Assembly (NCBI RefSeq): GCF_003031675.1
Contig: NZ_PYWX01000061.1
Location: forward strand, 62,001 to 126,000
Direction of reading: 5' to 3'
DNA from: Pseudomonas palleroniana
Lineage (GTDB): Bacteria; Pseudomonadota; Gammaproteobacteria; Pseudomonadales; Pseudomonadaceae
Length of the DNA: 64,000 nt
Position numbers and translations under genes: made by a program. This document shows, one piece after another, positions 1-7,565 of the stretch. Numbering within the stretch: the stretch's first letter is position 1; each line of letters begins with the position of its first letter. Under the pieces are notes generated by a model, which saw only the letters and a program-made list of their open reading frames with translations, was not told the origin of the DNA and made no database searches.

Positions 1-37
1 GCCAGCTTGCGGCGCTGTCGATCAATTCGTCGTTCAT
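1..37 (-). CDS. FecR-like anti-sigma factor, N-terminal fragment
   Basis: Only the first 12 codons lie in the window (MNDELIDSAASW), read leftwards off its edge. The ATG overlaps the stop of the upstream sigma factor as ATGA, which indicates translational coupling. The position directly after a FecI-type sigma gene, together with the N-terminal pattern of a short acidic helix ending A-x-W, fits the FecR family. FecR proteins are inner-membrane regulators that pass a signal from an outer-membrane TonB-dependent receptor to the sigma factor. The identity is inferred mainly from context. Confidence 0.55.
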   Translation of the reverse strand, partial: MNDELIDSAASW

Positions 38-543
38 TCCAGGCACAGCCGCAGGCAACGATTGAAGGCACGGTTCATGTAGTCGCTGACCGAGCGCTGG
101 GAAATCCCCAGCTCGGCGGCGATTTCCGGGTAAGTCAGGCCATTGAGCTGGGACAGCAGGAAGGTCGCCTTGACCTTGGCCGGCAAGCCGTCGAGCAACT
201 GGTCAATGGCTTGCAGCGCCTCAAGCATTTGCGCCAGCTCTTGTGCAGACGGTGCAGTTGAAGCTTCGTCGTTATCGAGTGCACTGAGGTAGGCACGCTC
301 CAGATCACGGCGGCGCCACAACTGATACACCAGGCGCTGGGCAATGGTGGTGAGCAAGGCGCGAGGCTGGCGGATGGGTACCACACCCGGCGCACTCAGG
401 AGCTGGACAAAAGTATCGGCGGCGATGTCTTCGGCATGTGCGCGGGAATCGAGGTGACGGTGCAAGCGGCCGCACAGCCAGGCGTAATGACTGCGGAATA
501 ACCCGCCCACGTAATCGCTGTGAGAAGTGTCGGCGCCGGACAT
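34..543 (-). CDS. ECF (FecI-type) RNA polymerase sigma factor
   Basis: This 169-aa protein has the two-domain layout of extracytoplasmic-function sigma factors. Region 2 (about residues 10-75) contains the core-binding stretch with DIAADTFVQLL. Region 4 (about 115-165) carries a helix-turn-helix, YPEIAAELGISQRSVSDYM, that would contact the -35 element. The length is normal for FecI-like members, which usually switch on iron-siderophore receptor genes. The stop overlaps the start of a FecR-like gene, which is the standard sigma/anti-sigma arrangement. The receptor gene would lie to the left, outside the window, so the regulated siderophore is unknown. An AT-rich palindrome about 80 bp upstream may be a Fur-type control site. 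Confidence 0.88.
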   Translation of the reverse strand: MSGADTSHSDYVGGLFRSHYAWLCGRLHRHLDSRAHAEDIAADTFVQLLSAPGVVPIRQPRALLTTIAQRLVYQLWRRRDLERAYLSALDNDEASTAPSAQELAQMLEALQAIDQLLDGLPAKVKATFLLSQLNGLTYPEIAAELGISQRSVSDYMNRAFNRCLRLCLE

Positions 544-620
544 AGTGGCTCCATCTGAGTAGGTTGCACGTTATGTCCGGTGTTCCGGTAAAACGATCCT
601 AGCAAGGCTGCTTATTCTTT

Positions 621-640
621 AATAATACTTAAAAAGTATT
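621..640. promoter_or_regulatory. AT-rich palindrome upstream of the ECF sigma gene
   Basis: The sequence AATACTT-aaa-AAGTATT (624-640) is a perfect 7-bp inverted repeat in an AT-rich island, about 80 bp before the sigma-factor start and 12 bp after the stop of the next gene. FecI-type genes are commonly Fur-regulated and this could be a diverged Fur box. It could equally be a weak transcription end for the neighbouring gene, although no T-run follows. Confidence 0.3.
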
Positions 641-651
641 TTTATATAACT

Positions 652-1449
652 TTATCTTAGATCCGCATAGCCACTGGCAATGGCCTGTCGCTGGTAGTCC
701 AGCAGCACCCTGTAGTCGTCCTCGCTGGCCGCAAGCACTTCCTGCACGCCCAAGGTTTCAGCGACCTGCGGCAAATCTTCCAGCGCCTGATTCATCGCCA
801 GGCGTATTGCCGTGACCTGCGCATCCTGCAAGCCCCACGCGCCGATATAGGGCAGGGTCGGGCTCGGGGCGCTGTGCGCGACGATACGTAGCCCTGCCAC
901 TTCCTGCGGTGAGAATCGAGCCAGGTAGTCGTAGGTGACACTGTCGATGGCGGCAAGGTCGGCGCGGTCTTCCCGCAGCCGGCACAGGCTCTCGCGGTGG
1001 GCACCACTGATGTCGACAACGGCGAAGAAACGCCCATCGCGTTGCAACGGTGCCAGGCGCTCACGCAGCAGGTTCATGCCGCTGTTGGAGTCGTGGCCGT
1101 TGATCACACCGCGGCTGTTGTAGAAATCCGCCAGGGTGTGGCGAGGGTTATCATCGCGGGTCAGCAGCAGGCTGCAATGTGCGCCGCCACTGCTGTGGGG
1201 CAGCTCATAGCGGGGGCGGCCGATCACTCGGACCTGGCCACGCAGTTGGGTCATCAACGGATAGCCGCAGGTTTGCGCCATCAGCAACTGGGGCGCGAGC
1301 CATACGCCAGGCAAGTCAAGGTGGTCGGCGTTGAGACGACGCAGCGCCAGGTGCTCGAAGATGCGCGTCAGCCACTGGTCATTGGCCTGCCGGATCGCCT
1401 CGGGCGCGACATACATCCGCAGTTCGGCATAGTGCTCACTCATCGTCAT
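652..1449 (-). CDS. PhnD/SsuA-like substrate-binding protein without signal peptide
   Basis: The 265-aa product resembles the phosphate/phosphonate ABC-transporter binding-protein family (PhnD, PF12974-like). It has an N-terminal strand-helix unit, a central segment around PHSSGGAHCSLLL and GVINGHDSNSGMNLLR typical of the ligand-binding cleft, and a C-terminal part with IVAHSAPSPTLPYI. I see no signal peptide and no ABC permease or ATPase nearby, so it is probably not a classical transporter component. It starts a few bases after the desaturase stop and is probably co-transcribed with it. ATG codons at 1449 and 1443 are both possible, and the second has the better-spaced GAGAG. The ligand is unknown. 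Confidence 0.7.
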   Translation of the reverse strand: MTMSEHYAELRMYVAPEAIRQANDQWLTRIFEHLALRRLNADHLDLPGVWLAPQLLMAQTCGYPLMTQLRGQVRVIGRPRYELPHSSGGAHCSLLLTRDDNPRHTLADFYNSRGVINGHDSNSGMNLLRERLAPLQRDGRFFAVVDISGAHRESLCRLREDRADLAAIDSVTYDYLARFSPQEVAGLRIVAHSAPSPTLPYIGAWGLQDAQVTAIRLAMNQALEDLPQVAETLGVQEVLAASEDDYRVLLDYQRQAIASGYADLR

Positions 1450-1452
1450 CTC

Positions 1453-2382
1453 TCACGCAAAAGGGTGCCGGGGGCTATCGATGGCCTTGAGGCCATGGCG
1501 GCTGATCAACTCACCGTAGCCTTGCACCAGGAAACCACCGCTGCGGGCCACCCATTGATCACGCCGCGCACGGTAGACCGTGGGCAGCAAGTACCAGGGC
1601 AGTTTCGGCAAGTCGTGATGCACCAGGTGCAGGTTGTTGTTGAGGAACAGCCAGGTCCACGGCCAGGACGCTTCGTTGAGGACGGTGCGCTGCTCCGGTT
1701 GCGGATGCGGGCGGTGTTCATAGTAGGAACGGATCGAGGCCAGGGACAAGGCTGGCACACTGACCAGCAGCAGGTAGTGCCACACCGACAGCGCGCTGTA
1801 GTGGGCGATAAAACTCAGCATCAGCACGGTAACGCCGCCGTGGGCCAGCCACATGGGCCAGACCTGGGGCAGGCGTTGGAACTCGTGACGGGCCAGCCGG
1901 CCAATCGTCAAGGGCGCCGCCAGCAGAAAGCGGCCGAGCACGGTCTTGGTCAGCCAATGCACGCCACGTTCCAATAGCACACTGTTGTCCCATTGCCGCT
2001 GGGTGAGGTAGCGGCTTTCCGGGTCGATGCCGGGCAAGGTCAGGTCTTCATCGTTGTGGTGCAGCAGATGGCTGTCGCGATACAGCGTATAGGGATACCA
2101 CACGGCAAACGGCGCGTAGCCGAGAATCTTATTGAACAGCGGCGATCGGGTGGGGTGGCCATGAAGCAGTTCATGTTGCACCGATAGCCACAGCGTCACG
2201 AGCGGAATCAGCAGCAGCGTACTCAACCACCGGCCCAGCCAGTGGCTGCCGAACATCACAGCGAACCATCCAGCGTACACGCCGATCAACAACAGCCAGG
2301 TCGGCCATTCGGTTCTGACGGTGAAGGTGTTGGCCAGGGCTTCGATTTCCCGGCGTTGGGTCGGATCAAGGTAATGGGCCAT
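1453..2382 (-). CDS. Fatty acid desaturase family membrane protein
   Basis: This 309-aa protein has the three histidine clusters of the membrane di-iron desaturase/hydroxylase superfamily: HELLHGH, HLLHH and HLVHH. Hydrophobic segments lie between them (for example LLIGVYAGWFAVMFG and LLLIPLVTLWLSVQ). Such enzymes insert a double bond or hydroxyl group into lipids or related hydrocarbons at the inner membrane. I chose the ATG at 2382 (MAHYLDPTQ) because the open frame further upstream runs over the divergent GNAT gene's promoter and has no recognisable fold. The gene probably forms an operon with the PhnD-like gene. Substrate and position of desaturation cannot be told from the sequence. Confidence 0.82.
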   Translation of the reverse strand: MAHYLDPTQRREIEALANTFTVRTEWPTWLLLIGVYAGWFAVMFGSHWLGRWLSTLLLIPLVTLWLSVQHELLHGHPTRSPLFNKILGYAPFAVWYPYTLYRDSHLLHHNDEDLTLPGIDPESRYLTQRQWDNSVLLERGVHWLTKTVLGRFLLAAPLTIGRLARHEFQRLPQVWPMWLAHGGVTVLMLSFIAHYSALSVWHYLLLVSVPALSLASIRSYYEHRPHPQPEQRTVLNEASWPWTWLFLNNNLHLVHHDLPKLPWYLLPTVYRARRDQWVARSGGFLVQGYGELISRHGLKAIDSPRHPFA

Positions 2383-2515
2383 AGGCAGCTCGGAGCAGGT
2401 GTTTCCTGCTCTGTGCAATAAGCCGCAAAAATCTTGCAGATCATTGGGTGCTGAGCTTAGAAGCAAACGCATCAAGCGCTACAATCGCCGCCCTCGCCCT
2501 CTCACTGGTTTGAAC

Positions 2516-2920
2516 ATGCTTATCCAATTGCTCGCAGAACCCCTGTGGCCGCTGCTGAACAAGTTTTATCGCAGCCACAATTCGTCGATGAAGGCGCTCA
2601 AGGGCGGGCGTCTATGGGTGGCGCGGGACAGCGAAATCGTTGCCGGTCTATGCCTGACGCCGGTGGTCGGCGGGCAGTGGCTGACCGGCGTGTTCGTAGA
2701 CCCGGCGTATCGTGGCCAGGGGTTGGCCGCGAAACTGATTCTCGAAGCGGTGGCAGCGTGCGAAGGCACCGTGTGGTTGCTGTGTCATCCGGACCTGGAA
2801 GGCCTGTACCAACGCATGGGTTTCACCCAGGACACACTGCTGCCGCAGTCCCTCAGCGAACGGCTGGTGCGCTACAAGCGCAACAAGCCGATGATCGCGA
2901 TGGGCTTGGATCGTGGGTGA
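2516..2920 (+). CDS. GNAT family N-acetyltransferase
   Basis: The 134-aa protein has the GNAT core: a beta-strand GQWLTGVFVDPAYRGQGLAAKLI contains the acetyl-CoA pyrophosphate-binding motif (Y-R-G-Q-G-L-A) at about residues 61-70. It is followed by WLLCHPDLEGLYQRMGF, the usual C-terminal strand and helix. The ATG at 2516 (MLIQLLAEP) gives a normal single-domain length; longer upstream frames only add a low-complexity basic stretch. It is divergent from the desaturase and convergent with def. The acetyl acceptor is unknown. Confidence 0.8.
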   Translation: MLIQLLAEPLWPLLNKFYRSHNSSMKALKGGRLWVARDSEIVAGLCLTPVVGGQWLTGVFVDPAYRGQGLAAKLILEAVAACEGTVWLLCHPDLEGLYQRMGFTQDTLLPQSLSERLVRYKRNKPMIAMGLDRG

Positions 2921-2957
2921 TGCGTGATCCGTGCGTCCCCGGTCTTGTATCAGGCCG

Positions 2958-3497
2958 TCAGTCGTCGGCGGCTGGGTCCATATCGGGAAACATCACCTCG
3001 ATAAAGCCGAATTTGCTGAAGTCGGTAATCCGCGACGGGTACAACCGGCCGATCAGGTGGTCGCATTCGTGCTGCACCACCCGCGCGTGGAACCCATCGG
3101 CAAACCGCACAATCGGCTCGCCCTTGGGGTCGAAACCCTCGTAGCGAATCTGTTGGTAACGGTTCACCGCGCCCCGCAAGCCTGGCACCGACAGGCAGCC
3201 CTCGTAACCCTCTTCCAGCACCGGGCTGAGCGGCGTGATCAACGGGTTGATCAGGATGGTCTGCGGTACCGGCGGCGCGTCCGGGTAGCGTTCACTGGCC
3301 TCGAAACCAAAGATCACCAGTTGCAGGTCGACGCCAATCTGCGGCGCGGCCAGGCCGACACCGCCGACGTGTTCCATGGTCTGGAACATGTCGTCGATCA
3401 GTTGCCACAGCTCGGGGCTGTCGAACATTTCCGGTGGCACCGGTGGCGCGATACGCAGCAGGCGCTCGTCGCCCATTTTCAGGATTTCACGGATCAT
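2958..3497 (-). CDS. def: Peptide deformylase
   Basis: Def removes the N-terminal formyl group from nascent proteins. All three metal-site motifs are visible in the 179-aa sequence: GVGLAAPQIG (residues 46-55), EGCLS with the cysteine ligand (about 97-101), and QHECDHLIG with two histidine ligands and the catalytic glutamate (about 142-150). The length is standard. It lies 3 bp downstream of a YihY-family membrane protein gene on the same strand and is probably co-transcribed with it. This is not the usual def-fmt context, so it is probably a second deformylase copy, as is common in Pseudomonas. Confidence 0.95.
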   Translation of the reverse strand: MIREILKMGDERLLRIAPPVPPEMFDSPELWQLIDDMFQTMEHVGGVGLAAPQIGVDLQLVIFGFEASERYPDAPPVPQTILINPLITPLSPVLEEGYEGCLSVPGLRGAVNRYQQIRYEGFDPKGEPIVRFADGFHARVVQHECDHLIGRLYPSRITDFSKFGFIEVMFPDMDPAADD

Positions 3498-3500
3498 CGA

Positions 3501-4451
3501 TCAGACTTCGTCGGTAGTGGGTTTGGAATGGTCCCGGCCCAGGCCTGAGACGTGGCGTTTTTCATCCGTGCCGGCGGGTTCGTCGAACTGCTTTTCGCCG
3601 GGGTCCTTGCCTTCGGCCGACATGTGCTCGATCACCGCATTCATCTCCGCCCCCAGCAACAGCACGGCGGCAGAAATGTAGAAGTACAGGAGCAGCACGA
3701 TAATCGCACCGATACTGCCGTACATGGCGTTGTAGTCGGCGAAGGTTTTCACGTAATAGCCGAAGCCCAGGGAAGCGACGATCCAGACCACCACGGCCAG
3801 TACCGAGCCTGGTGTGATGAAGCGGAATTTCTGCTGCACATCGGGCATCACGTAGTACATGAGGGCCACGGCGAACATCAGCAGGATCACGATCACCGGC
3901 CAACGCAGGATGGTCCACAGGGTGACCACGAACTCTTCCATGCCGATCTGCCCGGCAAGCCATTCCATCACTTGCGGGCCCAGTACCATCAACGCGGCAG
4001 CGGCGAGAAGCATGCCGGCGATACCGATGGTGTAGAAAACCGAGAGCGGAAAACGCTTCCAGATCGGCCGGCCTTCAACGACATCGTAGGCGGCGTTCAT
4101 CGCGCTCATCATCAGGCGCACACCGGCGGAGGCGGTCCACAAGGCGATCACGATACCCACCGAGAGCAAGCCACCCTTGGATTGCTGCAACTGGTCGATC
4201 ACCGGGTTGACCTGCTCCAGCGCCTGCGGCGGCAACACCAGTTCCGACTGCAGACGCAGCCAACTGAAAAAGTCCGGCAGGTGCAGGAAACCGATCAGGG
4301 CGATCAGGAACAGCAGGAAGGGGAACAACGAAAACAGCATCTGGTAGGCCAGTGCCGAGGCGTAGGTGGGCATTTCGTCATCGACGAATTCCGTGACGGT
4401 GCGCACCAGCACTTTATGGAGCTTGAGACCGTTCAGTACCGGAAAAATCAT
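3501..4451 (-). CDS. YihY/BrkB family inner-membrane protein
   Basis: A 316-aa polytopic membrane protein with about six hydrophobic segments, including MLFSLFPFLLFLIALIGFL, FYTIGIAGMLLAAAALMVL, WPVIVILLMFAVALMYYV, GSVLAVVVWIVASLGFG and GAIIVLLLYFYISAAVLLLG. The segment YASALAYQMLFSLFPFLLF matches the N-terminal signature of the YihY/UPF0761 family (once mis-called RNase BN). The molecular function of the family is not settled. The C-terminal 45 residues are hydrophilic and charged. The def gene follows after 3 bp. Confidence 0.85.
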   Translation of the reverse strand: MIFPVLNGLKLHKVLVRTVTEFVDDEMPTYASALAYQMLFSLFPFLLFLIALIGFLHLPDFFSWLRLQSELVLPPQALEQVNPVIDQLQQSKGGLLSVGIVIALWTASAGVRLMMSAMNAAYDVVEGRPIWKRFPLSVFYTIGIAGMLLAAAALMVLGPQVMEWLAGQIGMEEFVVTLWTILRWPVIVILLMFAVALMYYVMPDVQQKFRFITPGSVLAVVVWIVASLGFGYYVKTFADYNAMYGSIGAIIVLLLYFYISAAVLLLGAEMNAVIEHMSAEGKDPGEKQFDEPAGTDEKRHVSGLGRDHSKPTTDEV

Positions 4452-4572
4452 AGCGTCTCCTTTCGCCGCAAAAGGTTGAGTTCGTGGGCGACTCAGGGGC
4501 CGTTTTCTACATCAAGGTAGCCCATTTGGCGACCTTGAAACAATTTCGAAACTTTAACCGCAGCACATGACA

Positions 4573-4599
4573 CAAAAACGGCCATCCGTGGATGGCCGT
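4573..4599 (-). terminator. Rho-independent terminator after csbD-like gene
   Basis: The stem CGGCCATCC/GGATGGCCG has a 2-base loop and is followed on the minus strand by five T residues. It lies 33 bp past the stop of the CsbD-family gene. Confidence 0.8.
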
Positions 4600-4631
4600 C
4601 GGGCTGCGTAAATCCAGCCAGCGATTGCGCA

Positions 4632-4817
4632 CTACTTGGTCGCTTTTTTCACCGCATCCTTGGTATCACCGATTGCCTTTTCGACCTGGCCTTTCTTTTC
4701 CTGCACGACGCCTTCGGCGCGCAGTTTGTCGTTGCCAGTGACCTTGCCGACGCCTTGCTTGATGTTGCCGACCAGCTCGTCTTTCAAACCTTTTGCCTTG
4801 TCCGATGTACTGCTCAT
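4632..4817 (-). CDS. CsbD family stress-response protein
   Basis: This 61-aa protein is rich in Lys, Gly and Asp, with the family pattern KAKGLKDELVGNIKQGVGKVTGNDKLRAEG followed by QEKKGQVEKA. CsbD-like proteins are small, mostly disordered and induced by general stress; their biochemical role is unclear. The ATG at 4817 has a good GGAGAG ribosome site 6 bp upstream. The longer open frame to 4955 lacks family similarity. Confidence 0.9.
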   Translation of the reverse strand: MSSTSDKAKGLKDELVGNIKQGVGKVTGNDKLRAEGVVQEKKGQVEKAIGDTKDAVKKATK

Positions 4818-5017
4818 GGTATCTCTCCGAAGAACAATCAGGTGTTTTGGGCATTGCAAGAAGATGGACCCGAAGCGGTACGGCAGAGTTTCAATTATTT
4901 TTTCGGTGCGCATTTCATCGAAAGCGGCAGGTTTGGCTTTATGTTTTGCGGCCAACCCCTGAGAATGCCCGGCACATTCAGGCTATAACGCTGAATAACA
5001 GATCCCGTAGGAAGGTT

Positions 5018-5395
5018 ATGAAACTCAATAAAGCACAGGCCATCGCCCGCCGAAACACCGAACTGGGCGGTGCCGTACTCGGCGTCAACAACTGCCACTT
5101 CACCGACCTGGACCGCAAGCGCAATATCTGGTGGTTCGACCTGCCGGTAGGCCGCATTGCCGTGGGCCAGTACGAGTGGATACACCTGCTGATGCACAAC
5201 GCCGAGACCGATCAGTTGCTGCACTTGAAGGTGCCAACGGTGTTCCTGCGCGAAAATCTCGAAGGGCTGGTGGTGCGCAACGCCGGCAAGCGCAAGCCGG
5301 AGATCACCCTTGAGCTGAGCGCCGACAAGGATTCGTTCCTCAAGGACGTACGCCCGGCGGGTGCGGGGTTGAGTTTCGCGCAGTTCGCCCTGTAG
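5018..5395 (+). CDS. Conserved hypothetical protein, 125 aa
   Basis: I do not recognise a named family. The start at 5018 (MKLNKAQAIARRN) follows AGGAAGGTT and gives a compact 125-aa soluble protein. It has alternating strands such as RNIWWFDLPVGRIAVGQYEWIHLL and LLHLKVPTVFLRENLEGLVV and no signal peptide or membrane segment. Codon use and strand match the surrounding genes, so it is probably real. It is divergent from csbD and ends 17 bp before a REPIN. Confidence 0.7.
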   Translation: MKLNKAQAIARRNTELGGAVLGVNNCHFTDLDRKRNIWWFDLPVGRIAVGQYEWIHLLMHNAETDQLLHLKVPTVFLRENLEGLVVRNAGKRKPEITLELSADKDSFLKDVRPAGAGLSFAQFAL

Positions 5396-5411
5396 ACACC
5401 GGATTAAAATG

Positions 5412-5494
5412 CGTGGGGCTTGCTCCCGATAGCAGTGTGTAAGTCAGCACATCAGGTACTGAGCCACCGCTATCGGGAGCAAGCCCCCTTCCAC
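5412..5494. repeat. REPIN (inverted REP pair) next to fadD1 3' end
   Basis: Two arms, GTGGGGCTTGCTCCCGATAGC and GCTATCGGGAGCAAGCCCCC, face each other across about 35 bp. The element ends 2 bp from the fadD1 stop. The core matches the abundant palindromic repeat of P. fluorescens-type genomes. The left arm has lost a few bases relative to the other copies. Confidence 0.88.
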
Positions 5495-5495
5495 C

Positions 5496-7187
5496 TTACT
5501 TCTTCAAGCCGAGCTTCTTCAGCTCTTCATCGCGCAATTCACGGCGCAGGATCTTGCCCACGTTGGTGGTCGGCAACGCATCGCGGAACTCGACGGCCTT
5601 GGGCACCTTGTAGCCGGTGACGTTGGCGCGCATATGCTCCATCACCTGGTCCTTGGTCAGGGTGGCCCCTGGCTTGACCACGATGAAGATCTTGATGTGT
5701 TCCCCGGACTTCTCGTCCGGCACGCCGATGGCCGCGCATTGCAGCACGCCCGGCAAGGCTGCCAGCACGTCTTCCAGTTCATTGGGGTAGACGTTGAAAC
5801 CGGAGACCAGAATCATGTCCTTCTTGCGGTCCACAATGCGCATGTAGCCGTCCGGCTGGATGATCGCGATATCACCGGTCTTCAGCCAGCCTTCGCTGTC
5901 GAGGATCTCGGCGGTGGCATCTTCGCGCTGCCAGTATCCCTTCATCACCTGCGGGCCTTTGATGCACAGCTCGCCGGTTTCGCCCAGCGGCAACTCGGCG
6001 CCGTCGTCGGCGATGACTTTGCATACCGTCGACGGTACCGGAATACCGATGGTCCCGATCTGAATGCTCTGGCTCGGGTTGACCGTGGCCACCGGGCTGG
6101 TTTCGGTCATGCCATAGCCTTCGCAGATGTTGCAGCCGGTGACGGCCTTCCAACGTTCGGCGGCGGCGAGCTGCAAGGCCATGCCGCCCGACAGGGTGAC
6201 TTTGAGTGCAGAGAAGTCCAGCTTGCGGAAGCCTTCGTTATTGCACAGCGCCACGAACAAGGTATTCAGCCCGACAAAACCGCTGAACTTCCACTTCGAC
6301 AGTTCCTTGACCATCGCCGGCAGGTCGCGTGGGTTGCTGATCAGGATGTTGTGGTTGCCGATCAACATCATCGCCATGCAATGAAAGGTGAACGCGTAGA
6401 TGTGGTACAGCGGCAGCGGCGTGATCAGGATCTCGCAACCCTCGTTGAGGTTGGAGCCCATCAGCGCCTTGCACTGCAGCATGTTGGCGACCAGGTTACG
6501 ATGGGTCAGCATCGCGCCCTTGGCCACGCCGGTGGTGCCGCCGGTGTACTGCAGAACGGCCACATCGCCACTGGCCGGGCTGACGTCGTTGACCGGTTGC
6601 CCCTGCCCCTTGGCCAGCACATCGTTGAACTTGATCGCCTTGGGCAAGTGATAGGCCGGGACCATTTTCTTCACGTACTTGATGACGCTGTTGATCAGCA
6701 GGCGCTTGAACGGCGACAACAGGTCAGCGACTTCAGTGACGATCACGTGCTTGACGGAGGTCTTGGGTACGACCTTTTCCGCCAGGTGCGCCATGTTGGC
6801 CAGGCAGACCAGGGCCTTGGCCCCGGAATCATTGAATTGGTGTTCCATTTCCCGCGCGGTGTACAGCGGGTTGGTGTTGACCACGATCAGGCCGGCGCGG
6901 ATGGCGCCGAATACCGCGACCGGGTATTGCAGGACGTTGGGCAGTTGCACGGCGATTCGGTCGCCAGGCTTCAAGTCGGTGTGCTGTTGCAGGTAGGCGG
7001 CAAAGGCGCCGGACAATTCGTACAGTTCACCGTAGGTGATCGTCTTGCCCAGGTTGCTGAAAGCCGGTTTGTTGGCGAAGCGCTGGCAGGACTGTTTCAG
7101 TACCGCCTGAATATTCTGATACTCGTCTGGATTGATTTGTGCAGCAATCCCGGCGGGGTACTTATCCTTCCAAAAGTCTTCGTTCAT
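5496..7187 (-). CDS. fadD1: Long-chain fatty acid--CoA ligase FadD1
   Basis: FadD activates exogenous fatty acids to acyl-CoA with ATP, feeding beta-oxidation and, in pseudomonads, PHA synthesis. The 563-aa protein has the AMP-binding P-loop-like motif YTGGTTGVAKGAML (about residue 214), the GYGMTETSP motif, the hinge segment DRKKDMILVSGFNVYP and the C-terminal catalytic-lysine region NVGKILRREL. A close paralog (fadD2) lies just upstream on the same strand. The pair, with the hydrolase and phaJ1 beyond it, follows the order I recall for PA3299-PA3302. It has its own 378-bp upstream region containing a palindrome, so it may be separately regulated. Confidence 0.94.
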   Translation of the reverse strand: MNEDFWKDKYPAGIAAQINPDEYQNIQAVLKQSCQRFANKPAFSNLGKTITYGELYELSGAFAAYLQQHTDLKPGDRIAVQLPNVLQYPVAVFGAIRAGLIVVNTNPLYTAREMEHQFNDSGAKALVCLANMAHLAEKVVPKTSVKHVIVTEVADLLSPFKRLLINSVIKYVKKMVPAYHLPKAIKFNDVLAKGQGQPVNDVSPASGDVAVLQYTGGTTGVAKGAMLTHRNLVANMLQCKALMGSNLNEGCEILITPLPLYHIYAFTFHCMAMMLIGNHNILISNPRDLPAMVKELSKWKFSGFVGLNTLFVALCNNEGFRKLDFSALKVTLSGGMALQLAAAERWKAVTGCNICEGYGMTETSPVATVNPSQSIQIGTIGIPVPSTVCKVIADDGAELPLGETGELCIKGPQVMKGYWQREDATAEILDSEGWLKTGDIAIIQPDGYMRIVDRKKDMILVSGFNVYPNELEDVLAALPGVLQCAAIGVPDEKSGEHIKIFIVVKPGATLTKDQVMEHMRANVTGYKVPKAVEFRDALPTTNVGKILRRELRDEELKKLGLKK

Positions 7188-7219
7188 GGAAGCCCACTCC
7201 TCAGCGACGCGAATTCATC

Positions 7220-7236
7220 ATCGCATTTGATGCGAT
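7220..7236. promoter_or_regulatory. Palindromic operator candidate upstream of fadD1
   Basis: ATCGCAT-TTG-ATGCGAT is a perfect 7-bp inverted repeat with a 3-bp spacer, 33 bp upstream of the fadD1 start. No T-run follows, so it looks like a binding site, not a terminator. The regulator is unknown. Apart from this and the REPIN at 7461-7549, the 7188-7565 gap holds nothing I can name. Confidence 0.4.
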
Positions 7237-7460
7237 TATTATTGGTGTATGTTTTTTTAGGTGAGTCTGGCGCTTTCAAGCAGGCCGAGAAGTCACAAAG
7301 CGCGCCGAGAGTAGCAGCTTTGCCAAGGGCCGCCTAGAGCCAAAAGAGAGCCCTACAGTCATAAACACGACTGTCCTACAATATTTGGTCACACTTAAAA
7401 CATTGACCGCACATACCAGAGAAAGGCTCTGGAATAGGCTTTTCAGGGCAAAAAAACAAT

Positions 7461-7549
7461 GTGGGAGGGGGCTTGCTCCCGATAGCGGTGTCCCAGTCGA
7501 TACATCGGGTGACTGATACACCGCTATCGGGAGCAAGCCCCCTCCCACA
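7461..7549. repeat. REPIN between fadD1 and fadD2
   Basis: A full-length element with arms starting GTGGGAGGGGGCTTGCTCCC and ending GGGAGCAAGCCCCCTCCCAC, separated by about 45 bp. It lies between the fadD2 stop and the fadD1 promoter region. Confidence 0.92.
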
Positions 7550-7565
7550 TAGAGCTCATGTCAAA

